A DNA stretch of 8,091 nucleotides. It comes from an uncultured Christensenellaceae bacterium. GTDB lineage: Bacteria > Bacillota > Clostridia > Christensenellales > UBA3700. How positions within the stretch are numbered: the stretch's first letter is position 1; each line of letters starts with the position of its first letter. Shown piece after piece: positions 1-6,246 of this stretch. Under the pieces are notes generated by a model. That model was not told the origin of the DNA. It did no database searches and saw nothing but the letters and a program-made list of their open reading frames with translations. The position numbers and the translations under genes are program-made. The stretch covers positions 1-8,091 of the forward strand of contig CABKMX010000043.1 in assembly GCA_902373595.1 (NCBI GenBank). The letters run 5' to 3'.

Positions 1-1167
1 GCAGTCGCCCGCCTGCACGAAACTGCCCGAATAGAGAAAGTCGCCGCTCTGCTTGTGCACGTCGTCCTGCTCTCCTGTCAGCAACGACTCGTTGACCTCG
101 CAGACGCCCTCGGCGACGTGGCAGTCCGCCGGGATCTGCATCCCCTGTTTGAGCAAGATTATGTCGTCCAAAACTATGTCGGACACCGCGACCGCCTTCA
201 CCTCGCCGTCCCTGACGACGTCGACGTGCGGCGCTGACACCAAGGACATCTTTTCGAGCACCAACTTGGAACGTATCTCCTGCACTATGCCGACGATGAT
301 GTTGCAGGTGACGATGATGATGAACAACATGTTTTTGAGCTCGCCGTAGACAAGTATCAGCGCCGCCAAAACAAAGTTGATCAGGTTGAACAGCGTCAGC
401 ACGTTGGTGCGGAAGATGTTCGCGTACGACTTGGTGACGATCGTGGGCTGTTCGTTCGTCCAGCCCGTCGAGACGCGCTCGTCCACCTGCGCCTGCGTCA
501 GCCCGACGTGCGGATCCGCCTCCACCCTTACGGGACGTGCGGCGCTGCGCTTGCGCGGCCTCTTGATCGGTTTCGGTTCCGTTTGCGCCTCTTCGGCGCT
601 CGCGTCCGCAGCGGAAAGCTCCTCATCGGGCGCGGGCTGCTCCGGCTCCGAAATCACCTCGGAAGGCTGTTCTGCCGCCGCGTCGGCTTGCGGCTGTTGC
701 TCCGCGGGCCGATCGACTGTCTCCGCCGCCTTTTTGCGCGCCCTCCTGGGACGGGCGGCGGACGCGGACTCGACCTCTTCGGAAGTTTGAGCCGCTGCCG
801 CCTCCGGCTTTTCAGCCTTGACGCCTTTGCGCGTCGGCTTTGTCTCGGCGCTCTCCGCACTCGGCGTCTGCTGCGCCGCCGCGGCTTCCTGCTTTGCGGA
901 AGAGCCGTCTTGCGGCTCGGGCTGCTTCGCGGCGCGCGGCTTCTTCGCCGCAGACTTTGCGCCTGCCGGCTTTGTCTCCGCGGCGGCGTCCGCCGAAGCC
1001 GCTCTTTCGGCGGCATCGTCCCTCTTCTTCTCGCCCAATTGCGACGGCGGCGGAAGGGGCGTGCCCCTGCCTCGCCGCGACCTTTCGGGGCGAGCGACCT
1101 CAGCCTCTCCCAAGGGAGCGGCGGCGTCTTTTGACTTTCGGGATGAATTGCGGACCTTTTCTTCCAT
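1..1167 (-). CDS. Cation-translocating P-type ATPase, N-terminal part (runs off the left edge)
   Basis: The first 389 codons of an E1-E2 (P-type) ATPase are present; the phosphorylation, nucleotide-binding and later membrane segments lie outside. From about residue 222 (GLTQAQVDERV) the sequence follows the family: cytoplasmic N-terminal segment, a first membrane helix at about 256-274, a second at about 279-295, then the actuator domain with DGE and the loop NESLLTGEQ (TGE at 364-366). It most resembles the CtpE-like/Firmicutes cation ATPases, probably a divalent-cation pump, but the ion cannot be read from this part. Residues 1-217 are an unusual extension rich in Ala, Lys, Arg, Glu, Pro and Gln, with no Phe, Tyr, Trp, Cys or His, and so probably disordered. 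ATG at 1167 was chosen because it lies just downstream of a near-consensus promoter and opens the uninterrupted frame; it has no Shine-Dalgarno site. GTG at codon 215 is the main alternative start but also lacks a good ribosome site. The gene is separated from tyrA by a terminator and is its own unit. Confidence 0.88.
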   Translation of the reverse strand, partial: MEEKVRNSSRKSKDAAAPLGEAEVARPERSRRGRGTPLPPPSQLGEKKRDDAAERAASADAAAETKPAGAKSAAKKPRAAKQPEPQDGSSAKQEAAAAQQTPSAESAETKPTRKGVKAEKPEAAAAQTSEEVESASAARPRRARKKAAETVDRPAEQQPQADAAAEQPSEVISEPEQPAPDEELSAADASAEEAQTEPKPIKRPRKRSAARPVRVEADPHVGLTQAQVDERVSTGWTNEQPTIVTKSYANIFRTNVLTLFNLINFVLAALILVYGELKNMLFIIIVTCNIIVGIVQEIRSKLVLEKMSLVSAPHVDVVRDGEVKAVAVSDIVLDDIILLKQGMQIPADCHVAEGVCEVNESLLTGEQDDVHKQSGDFLYSGSFVQAGDC

Positions 1168-1175
1168 ACGTTAAG

Positions 1176-1204
1176 AATATACCATTATCGGCGCTTTAAG
1201 TCAA
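1176..1204 (-). promoter_or_regulatory. Sigma-A-type promoter of the P-type ATPase gene, predicted to give a leaderless mRNA
   Basis: On the minus strand, a -35 box TTGACT (1204-1199) is followed after exactly 17 bases by a -10 box TATATT (1181-1176). This is close to the TTGACA-N17-TATAAT consensus and stands out in GC-rich DNA. Only 8 bases separate the -10 box from the ATG at 1167, so the usual start point, 6-8 bases downstream, would fall on or within two bases of the initiation codon. The short interval contains no purine-rich ribosome site. The sequence AGCGCC occurs as a direct repeat with 21-base spacing, at 1216-1211 and 1195-1190, on either side of the -35 box; it could be a regulator site. 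Confidence 0.72.
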
Positions 1205-1411
1205 TTGTCTGGCGCTACTATATACGCGCGGACGCACATTTTTTTGCGCTGCGCGGATGCGAAAACCTTTATCGATATCTCTCTACCGTGCCGTTTTGCC
1301 TCTTTTGCCGCACGCAGAAAGATCGCTCGCCGAACCTCTCGGCGCTCGGACGCTTTGACTCGATAAGCTCTCCGGCAAACAAAACTTAATGCGGATGATC
1401 GTGCTCCGCGC

Positions 1412-1440
1412 AAAAGAAAAGCTCCGCCGAGAAGCGGAGC
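1412..1440 (-). terminator. Rho-independent terminator at the end of the aro operon
   Basis: Reading on the minus strand, GCTCCGC (1440-1434), a six-base loop TTCTCG and the perfect complement GCGGAGC (1427-1421) are followed directly by TTTTCTTTT (1420-1412). A 7-bp GC-rich stem with a T tract is a textbook intrinsic terminator. It starts 34 bases after the tyrA stop codon, marking the 3' end of the operon and separating it from the ATPase gene. The other strand has no T tract after the stem, so it acts in one direction. Confidence 0.88.
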
Positions 1441-1474
1441 AAATGTTCGTTTTGTGCACACGGGCACGAAAAAA

Positions 1475-2323
1475 TCACTTTTTGACGTAGCGGTTTCGCC
1501 TCTCTGTCGACGACTTGAACAACGCCTCGAGCGCGTCCTTGTCGCCGGTGGCGAGCGCGTCTCTGATCGCGTTCAGCTGGCGCGTAAAGTCGTCGATCGA
1601 ACGTATCAGATTGTCGCGGTTGCCGAGAAAAAGTTCGCTCCAAAGCGTCTCGTTTATGCTCGCTATGCGCGTGAGGTCGCGGAAGGAATCGCCTATAAAT
1701 TTCTCCGTCTCCGCACTCTCTTCGTCGCTGTTGACGAGAGCGACCGCAATCGCGTGCGGCAGCTGCGAGACAAAGCCGATGATCTCGTCGTGCCTTTGCG
1801 CCGACACCTCGACGATACGCCCGAAGCCCATGTCCTCGGCAAGCTTCCTCACCGTCTCCATCGCGCTTTGCGACGTGTTTGCGCCGCGCACGAGGATGAA
1901 GTTCGCGCCGCGAAGCACAGCCGGGTCGGCATAGTCGATCCCTCTCTTCTCCCTGCCCGCCATCGGGTGCGCGAACACAAATTCCACGCCCTCGGGCAAA
2001 GCCTCTTCGACCTCTTTTTGTATCAGCGACTTTATGCCTGCAACGTCGGTGACCACCGTCCCCGGGCGCAGATGAGGCGCGAGCGCGCGCAGCTCGGCGG
2101 CGACTTGTCCGGGATAGAGCGCGATGACGACGACGTCCGACTTCGCGGCAAACGGCGCGGCGTCGGTGCCGCCGTCCGCGATCATGCCCCTCTGCTTCGC
2201 CTTGGCGATCGTGTCGGTCGTGCGCGCGACTCCGTAGACGGTATACCCCGCCGCAGAGAGCGCGCCGGCATACGAGCCGCCGACCACGCCGAGTCCTATT
2301 ATCGTGACGACGGGTCTTTTCAT
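1475..2323 (-). CDS. tyrA: Prephenate (or arogenate) dehydrogenase, TyrA, without ACT domain
   Basis: This 282-residue enzyme oxidatively decarboxylates prephenate to 4-hydroxyphenylpyruvate, or arogenate to tyrosine, in the cytosol. An N-terminal Rossmann fold shows GLGVVGG (10-16). Family signatures follow: TDVAGIK (92-98), AHPMAGRE (118-125), HD (178-179), SQLPHA with the probable catalytic His190 (186-191), and FRDLTRIA (215-222). After the second Rossmann strand the sequence reads GVART, with Arg34 and no acidic residue, which may favour NADP over NAD (inference). The protein ends after the helical dehydrogenase domain. The C-terminal ACT domain of the longer Bacillus-type enzymes is absent, so tyrosine inhibition through ACT is not expected. 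ATG at 2323 overlaps the aroQ stop (ATGA) and has GAGGA (2334-2330) six bases upstream. It is the last gene of the operon. Substrate choice cannot be settled from sequence alone. Confidence 0.93.
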   Translation of the reverse strand: MKRPVVTIIGLGVVGGSYAGALSAAGYTVYGVARTTDTIAKAKQRGMIADGGTDAAPFAAKSDVVVIALYPGQVAAELRALAPHLRPGTVVTDVAGIKSLIQKEVEEALPEGVEFVFAHPMAGREKRGIDYADPAVLRGANFILVRGANTSQSAMETVRKLAEDMGFGRIVEVSAQRHDEIIGFVSQLPHAIAVALVNSDEESAETEKFIGDSFRDLTRIASINETLWSELFLGNRDNLIRSIDDFTRQLNAIRDALATGDKDALEALFKSSTERRNRYVKK

Positions 2324-2760
2324 CTCACATCCTCGAACTTGCCCGAAACGAGCTGTTTGACCGCGAGCACATAGCCGTCAAAACCCTTGCCGCAGATCTG
2401 CGAGCGGCACGCCGGCGCGATCACCGACGTGTGACGGAACTCCTCGCGCGAACCAATGTCCGAGATGTGCACCTCGACCGTCGGCACCCCGACCGCCTTG
2501 ACCGCGTCGTGGATTGCGTAGCTGTAATGAGTGTGCGCCGCCGGATTGATGACGATGCCGTCCGTGCCGTCGAAGTAGGCGGCGTGGATGCGGTCGACGA
2601 TCGCGCCCTCGTGGTTGCTCTGGAAAAAGTCGAGCTCTTCGCCCTCACAGCCGCGCTTGATGTGCTCGCAAAGGTCGGCGTAGGTCTGCCTGCCGTAGAC
2701 GTCGGGCTCGCGAATGCCCAGCATGTTCATGTTGGGACCGTTGATGACCAATATCTTCAT
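2320..2760 (-). CDS. aroQ: 3-Dehydroquinate dehydratase, type II
   Basis: The 146-residue product dehydrates 3-dehydroquinate to 3-dehydroshikimate, the third step of the shikimate pathway. Type II enzymes are flavodoxin-like dodecamers. The sequence is typical in length and order: NGPNMNMLGIREPDVYG (7-23) with catalytic Tyr22, then QSNHEGAIVDRIH, then NPAAHTHYSYAIHDA (commonly NPGAYTHTS in relatives), then VEVHISDI with the second catalytic His, and REEFRHTSV near the C terminus. ATG at 2760 lies one base after the stop of the aroE-aroK gene, with GGGGAG (2773-2768) seven bases upstream. Its stop overlaps the tyrA start. It differs from the type I enzyme (AroD), and the name aroQ should not be confused with the AroQ-class chorismate mutase fold in PheA. 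Confidence 0.96.
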   Translation of the reverse strand: MKILVINGPNMNMLGIREPDVYGRQTYADLCEHIKRGCEGEELDFFQSNHEGAIVDRIHAAYFDGTDGIVINPAAHTHYSYAIHDAVKAVGVPTVEVHISDIGSREEFRHTSVIAPACRSQICGKGFDGYVLAVKQLVSGKFEDVR

Positions 2761-2761
2761 A

Positions 2762-4048
2762 TCACTTCTCCCCGAGAGCGCTCAATATCCTGTCAAAGAC
2801 CTCGCGCTCGTCCGTATCGTTTGCAATCGTTATCTGTGCGGCGGCGGCATACCTGTCTTTGCGCTCGCCGTACAGCCGCCACACCCTCTCCGCGCCCTGC
2901 ACGAGCAGAGGCCGCGACGCGTAGTCGACGTCGGCGATGATGTCCGAGGGCGCGCGGTCGATGAACACCGTCGTCCCCGAAAGGCGCATGCAGTCGATGT
3001 TGAAATCGCGCAGCACCGCGCCGCCGCCCGTAGCGATCACCAACCCCTTTCGACACGCGAGACACGCGATCGCCTCGCTCTCTGCGTCGCGGAAAAAGTC
3101 CTCGCCGCGCTCGAACATCTCGGCGATCGTCATCCCCGACAGATGTTGGACATATGCGTCCGCGTCGACAAATTCCCTCTCCGTCTTTTGGGCTGTCCAC
3201 GAGCCGAACGTCGTCTTGCCGCAGCCCGGCATTCCGATCAGCCAAATGTTGCCCGTATCGCGCAAAAAGCCGCGCGCTATCCTGTCGTAGACCGTCTTTG
3301 TCAACGCCTCCGCGCCGTCGTCTCCCGTCCAGATGTGCTGCGACTTCATCGCCTGCGCGACCAACATATATAGTCCGCCGACCGCCCTCTTGCCCAGCGA
3401 GATCGCGCTGCGCAAAAAGCGCGTCAGGACGGGATTGTAGATCAGATCCGCCGCCGCGTCGAACCGCGCTACTACCTCGTCGCCGACAGGCGACGCGTCC
3501 GCGTTCGGAAACATCCCCATCGGCGTGCAGTTGACGAGCAGATAGCCCTCTCTTTGCGCCAATTCCTCGTAATCTATCGCCGCATGCCCGTCCGCCGCCG
3601 CCCTCGCCGGGTCGCGGCTGACCACGGTCACGTCCGCGCCCAGCCTGTTCAGCGCGTATATCACCGAGCGCGCCGCACCGCCGTAGCCGAGCACATACGC
3701 GCTCTTGCCCGACGGGTCTATCCCCCTCGACGCGAGCATCGCCTCAAAGCCGTACGGGTCGGTGTTGTAGCCGAACAGCTTGCCGCCCTCGCGCCTGATC
3801 GTGTTGACCGCGCCTATCTCGCGCGCCTCGTCCGATATGCCGTCGAGAAGGGGCATCACCGCCTGCTTGTAGGGTATCGTCACGTTGACGCCGTCATATC
3901 CGAGCAAAAACTCTCTGCCGCGCGCGATCTCCTCCTCCGTCAGCTCGACGGCGGTGTATTCGCCCTGCCTGCCGCTCAACTCAAAGTAGGCGCGGTGTAT
4001 CTCGGGCGAGAGAGTATGCGCGAGTTTTTTGCCGATAACGCAATACAT
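2762..4048 (-). CDS. aroEK: Fused shikimate dehydrogenase - shikimate kinase
   Basis: A single uninterrupted 428-codon frame joins two consecutive pathway enzymes. Residues 1-260 are AroE (3-dehydroshikimate to shikimate, NADPH): substrate-binding HTLSP (11-15), NVTIPYK with catalytic Lys60, AVNTI (79-83), GYNTDPYGF with catalytic Asp96, nucleotide loop GYGGAAR (120-126), VVSR (141-144) for the NADP phosphate, and NCTPMGM. Residues 265-428 are AroK (shikimate to shikimate 3-phosphate, ATP): Walker A GMPGCGKT (271-278), FVDADAY with Asp294/Asp296, FFRDAES with shikimate-binding Arg319, ATGGGAV (338-344) and the lid SRPLL. Almost no linker separates the domains. ATG at 4048 was chosen because AroE proteins normally start a few residues before the VIG strand. 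An in-frame TTG at 4057, overlapping the pheA stop as TTGA, is possible; GGGGAG lies 3 bases before that TTG and 12 before the ATG. The frame stays open far upstream through pheA, but that is shadow coding. Confidence 0.95.
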   Translation of the reverse strand: MYCVIGKKLAHTLSPEIHRAYFELSGRQGEYTAVELTEEEIARGREFLLGYDGVNVTIPYKQAVMPLLDGISDEAREIGAVNTIRREGGKLFGYNTDPYGFEAMLASRGIDPSGKSAYVLGYGGAARSVIYALNRLGADVTVVSRDPARAAADGHAAIDYEELAQREGYLLVNCTPMGMFPNADASPVGDEVVARFDAAADLIYNPVLTRFLRSAISLGKRAVGGLYMLVAQAMKSQHIWTGDDGAEALTKTVYDRIARGFLRDTGNIWLIGMPGCGKTTFGSWTAQKTEREFVDADAYVQHLSGMTIAEMFERGEDFFRDAESEAIACLACRKGLVIATGGGAVLRDFNIDCMRLSGTTVFIDRAPSDIIADVDYASRPLLVQGAERVWRLYGERKDRYAAAAQITIANDTDEREVFDRILSALGEK

Positions 4049-4053
4049 GTCCG

Positions 4054-5175
4054 TCAAATGCTCCCCTTTCGATATTCGCCCAGCAACTTGAAATCGTGGG
4101 TCATCGTCTTTGCCGCCGCGAGCGCGAGCCGCATCTCTTTGCCCTTGCAGCTGCCCTCGAGATCGGCGACGAAATAGTACTTCGCCGGGTTTTTCTTGTC
4201 CGGCCGCGACTCTATCTTTGACATGTTCACCCCCAGCCGCGCAAACATCCCGAGCACGCGATGCAGCGTGCCGCATTCGTTGTCGACGACAAAGCTGACG
4301 CTGACCTTGTCCGCCTCGCGGTCGGTCAGGCGCGCGCTCACGATGATGAACCGCGTATAGTTGTCCTTGACGTCGTTGACAGGGCAAGCGAGCACGTCCA
4401 GCCCGTACAGCTTCGCCGCGCTCTCGCTCGCGATCGCCGCGACCGACTTGTCGCCGCTCTCGGCGACGGACTTTGCGGCGGCGGCGGTGTTGACGTAGGG
4501 CGACTGCTCCCAGCCTCCCCTTTCCAAAAACTCCGCGCACTGCCCGAGCGCCTCCGCCTTGGACACGACGCGTCTGACGTCCCCGAGCCTCGCGCCGCGG
4601 ACGCCGACAAGCGCGTGACGTATCGGCTGCCAGATCTCGCCGACGATATACATCGACCGCGCGGCGAGCAGGTCGTACACCTCGACGACCGACCCGATCG
4701 TCGAGTTTTCGAGCGGCAGCACGCCGTACTTGACCTCGCCTCGGTCTATCGCGTCGATCACCGCGCCGAACGTCGGGTAGGCGGCGGCGTTGTCCAAGCT
4801 GCCGAAATAGCTCTCCGCCGCCTGCGACGAAAACGCGCCCGGAACGCCCTGATAGGCGACCTTCGCGCCCCTGTCGAACGGCTCGCGCTCAAGCTCGTCG
4901 CCGCCCTCGCAGATCCGCGACAGCTGACACAGCTTGCCCACGTCCATGACCGAGGCGACTATGTCCGCTACCGCGCGCGACAAGCCCTTGTCCTTCAACA
5001 TCCCGACCGCGCGTTCGATGACCGCGCGCTCGCGCTCGGGCTGGAAGATCTCCATCCCGTGCGCCTTCTTGTAGTCGGCGACGTCCGCGGACGCGTGCAG
5101 CCGCTCTTCGAGCAGCGGCACAAGCCTTTCGTCAACGCCGTTGATCTGCTGTCTTATCTGTTCGAGTTCTCTCAT
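4054..5175 (-). CDS. pheA: Bifunctional chorismate mutase / prephenate dehydratase (P-protein)
   Basis: The 373-residue product converts chorismate to prephenate and then to phenylpyruvate, the phenylalanine branch. Three parts are visible. Residues 1-85 are an AroQ-class helical chorismate mutase with Arg8, Arg25, Lys36, Arg48, Glu49 and Gln84 matching E. coli Arg11, Arg28, Lys39, Arg51, Glu52 and Gln88; E. coli Asp48 is Gln45 here. Residues 105-285 are the dehydratase, with AYQGVPGAFS at its start, PLENSTIGSV in the middle and the NYTRF motif (Thr274-Phe276). Residues 291-368 are an ACT domain with GTL (302-304) and IESRP (321-325), the regions that bind phenylalanine in P-proteins, so feedback inhibition by phenylalanine is expected. 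ATG at 5175 lies three bases after the aroC stop; its ribosome site is weak (GGTGAG), which suggests translational coupling. The stop is five bases before the aroE-aroK ATG. It is the only in-operon source of prephenate visible here, so it also feeds TyrA. Confidence 0.95.
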   Translation of the reverse strand: MRELEQIRQQINGVDERLVPLLEERLHASADVADYKKAHGMEIFQPERERAVIERAVGMLKDKGLSRAVADIVASVMDVGKLCQLSRICEGGDELEREPFDRGAKVAYQGVPGAFSSQAAESYFGSLDNAAAYPTFGAVIDAIDRGEVKYGVLPLENSTIGSVVEVYDLLAARSMYIVGEIWQPIRHALVGVRGARLGDVRRVVSKAEALGQCAEFLERGGWEQSPYVNTAAAAKSVAESGDKSVAAIASESAAKLYGLDVLACPVNDVKDNYTRFIIVSARLTDREADKVSVSFVVDNECGTLHRVLGMFARLGVNMSKIESRPDKKNPAKYYFVADLEGSCKGKEMRLALAAAKTMTHDFKLLGEYRKGSI

Positions 5176-5178
5176 ATC

Positions 5179-6246
5179 TCACCGCATGAGGTCGCAGACC
5201 GCGATCGCCGCGACCGCCTCGATCACCGGCACCGCGCGCGTGACTATGCACGGGTCGTGCCTGCCTTTGAGCGTCAGTTTCGCGTCCTTTTTTTCGACTA
5301 CGTCGACGGTGTCCTGAGTCTTGAACACGGACGCGGTCGGCTTGATCGCAACCTCGAAAACTATCGGCATGCCGTCGGTGATGCCGCCGATGACGCCGCC
5401 GTTGTGATTGGTGCGCGCCCTGACTACGTCGCCGTCATAGTAGAGGCTGTCGTTGGCTTCGCTGCCGCGCATGCCGCACAGCTCATATCCCTTGCCGAAC
5501 GCGATCGCCTTGACCGCCGGCACCGAAAACGCAAGCGCGGATATGCGGCTCTCGACGCTGTCGAAGAAGGGCTCGCCGACCCCTGCCGGCACCCCGACGA
5601 CCGCGCACTCGATAGCTCCGCCGACGCTGTCGCCGTCCGCTCGCGCCGCCTCTATCGCCGCGCGCATGCTGTCCGAAACGCCCTCGTCCAAAGTCGGAAG
5701 GCGCATGCCGCGCAGCCTGTCAAACGTCGCCGCATCGACACGGGTGCCGAATTTTGAATCGCATACATCCGCGACGCGCGTGATGTGTGCGCCGACCGCT
5801 ATCCCCTTTTCCGCAAGCAATTGCTTGGCTATCGCGCCCGCAAAAACCAGCGGCGCGGTGAGCCTGCCCGACGACGCTCCGCCGCCGCGCACGTCGTTGT
5901 GACCGCCATACTTGACGAAGTAGCCGTAGTCGGCATGCCCCGGTCTCATCAGCCGCTCCAGCTGCGAGTAGTCGGACGACTTGGTGTTGGTGTTGAAGAT
6001 GACCGCCGCGATCGGCGTACCCTCTGTCACCCCGTCCTTTACGCCGCACAAAATGCGCGCCTCGTCCGCCTCTTTGCGAGGGGTGGACAGGTCGCCGCCC
6101 GGCGCGCGCCGTCTCATCTCGTCGGCGATAAAGCCCGTGTCGAGCCTGACGCCCGCGGGCACGCCGTCGATGACCGCGCCGATCGCCTCGGCGTGCGATT
6201 CGCCGAACAGCGTGATCTTGAAATTTTGTCCGAAAGTCGCGCTCAT
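5179..6246 (-). CDS. aroC: Chorismate synthase
   Basis: The 355-residue enzyme eliminates phosphate from 5-enolpyruvylshikimate 3-phosphate to give chorismate, using reduced FMN. All three family signatures are present: GESHAEAIG near the N terminus (His18), RPGHADYGYFVKYGG with the second conserved His, and KGRHDPCIVTRAVPVIEA near the C terminus. The central GGGASSGRLTAPL has Leu where many proteobacterial enzymes have Glu (SGRETA); the Leu form is what I associate with clostridial members. Length is normal. ATG at 6246 overlaps the aroA stop as ATGA and has GGAGG (6260-6256) nine bases upstream. No flavin reductase domain is fused, so reduced FMN must come from another protein. Confidence 0.97.
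   Translation of the reverse strand: MSATFGQNFKITLFGESHAEAIGAVIDGVPAGVRLDTGFIADEMRRRAPGGDLSTPRKEADEARILCGVKDGVTEGTPIAAVIFNTNTKSSDYSQLERLMRPGHADYGYFVKYGGHNDVRGGGASSGRLTAPLVFAGAIAKQLLAEKGIAVGAHITRVADVCDSKFGTRVDAATFDRLRGMRLPTLDEGVSDSMRAAIEAARADGDSVGGAIECAVVGVPAGVGEPFFDSVESRISALAFSVPAVKAIAFGKGYELCGMRGSEANDSLYYDGDVVRARTNHNGGVIGGITDGMPIVFEVAIKPTASVFKTQDTVDVVEKKDAKLTLKGRHDPCIVTRAVPVIEAVAAIAVCDLMR

Larger units (their letters stand above)
1168..1474. other. Intergenic region between tyrA and the P-type ATPase gene
   Basis: This 307-base stretch holds no convincing gene. On the tyrA side it carries the operon terminator (1440-1412) and on the ATPase side the promoter (1204-1176). About 205 bases between them are unexplained. 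They contain a 6-bp hairpin (1328-1344, arms CGCCGA/TCGGCG) and a pair of 5-base complementary arms (1287-1291 with 1310-1314) enclosing two GGCAAAA copies on the minus strand. I recognise no tRNA, M-box, manganese or other metal riboswitch. A highly basic 88-codon frame (1467-1201, minus) begins upstream of the terminator and reads through it, and looks fortuitous. Confidence 0.7.

Noticed and set aside
508..1134. Plus-strand frames opposite the ATPase N-terminal tail
   Set aside because: The Leu/Arg-rich translation is the mirror of an Ala/Lys/Glu-rich coding frame. The minus-strand frame is favoured because it runs from the promoter straight into the ATPase domain.
1168..1411. Metal-sensing riboswitch (M-box, manganese or NiCo type) upstream of the P-type ATPase
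   Set aside because: I could not find the conserved cores of these classes, and the best promoter lies downstream of any such leader.
1350..1411. A possible plus-strand promoter beginning with TTGACT at 1355-1360
   Set aside because: No acceptable -10 box lies 16-18 bases downstream, and no plus-strand gene follows.
1201..1467. An 88-codon basic minus-strand frame after tyrA
   Set aside because: It starts before the intrinsic terminator and reads through its stem, has no clear ribosome site and no recognisable family.
1454..2374. A 306-codon plus-strand frame opposite tyrA
   Set aside because: Antisense shadow of tyrA; no recognisable domain, and it crosses the terminator and the aroQ/tyrA junction.
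4049..4540. N-terminal extension of the aroE-aroK frame to 592 codons
   Set aside because: The extra part lies entirely within pheA in another frame and is Arg/Gly-rich shadow sequence; AroE proteins start at the ATG or TTG near 4048-4057.
4261..5757. A 498-codon open frame on the plus strand opposite pheA and aroC
   Set aside because: It is antisense to two genes with unmistakable family motifs. Its Arg/Ala/Asp/Val-rich translation is what GC-rich third positions give on the opposite strand.
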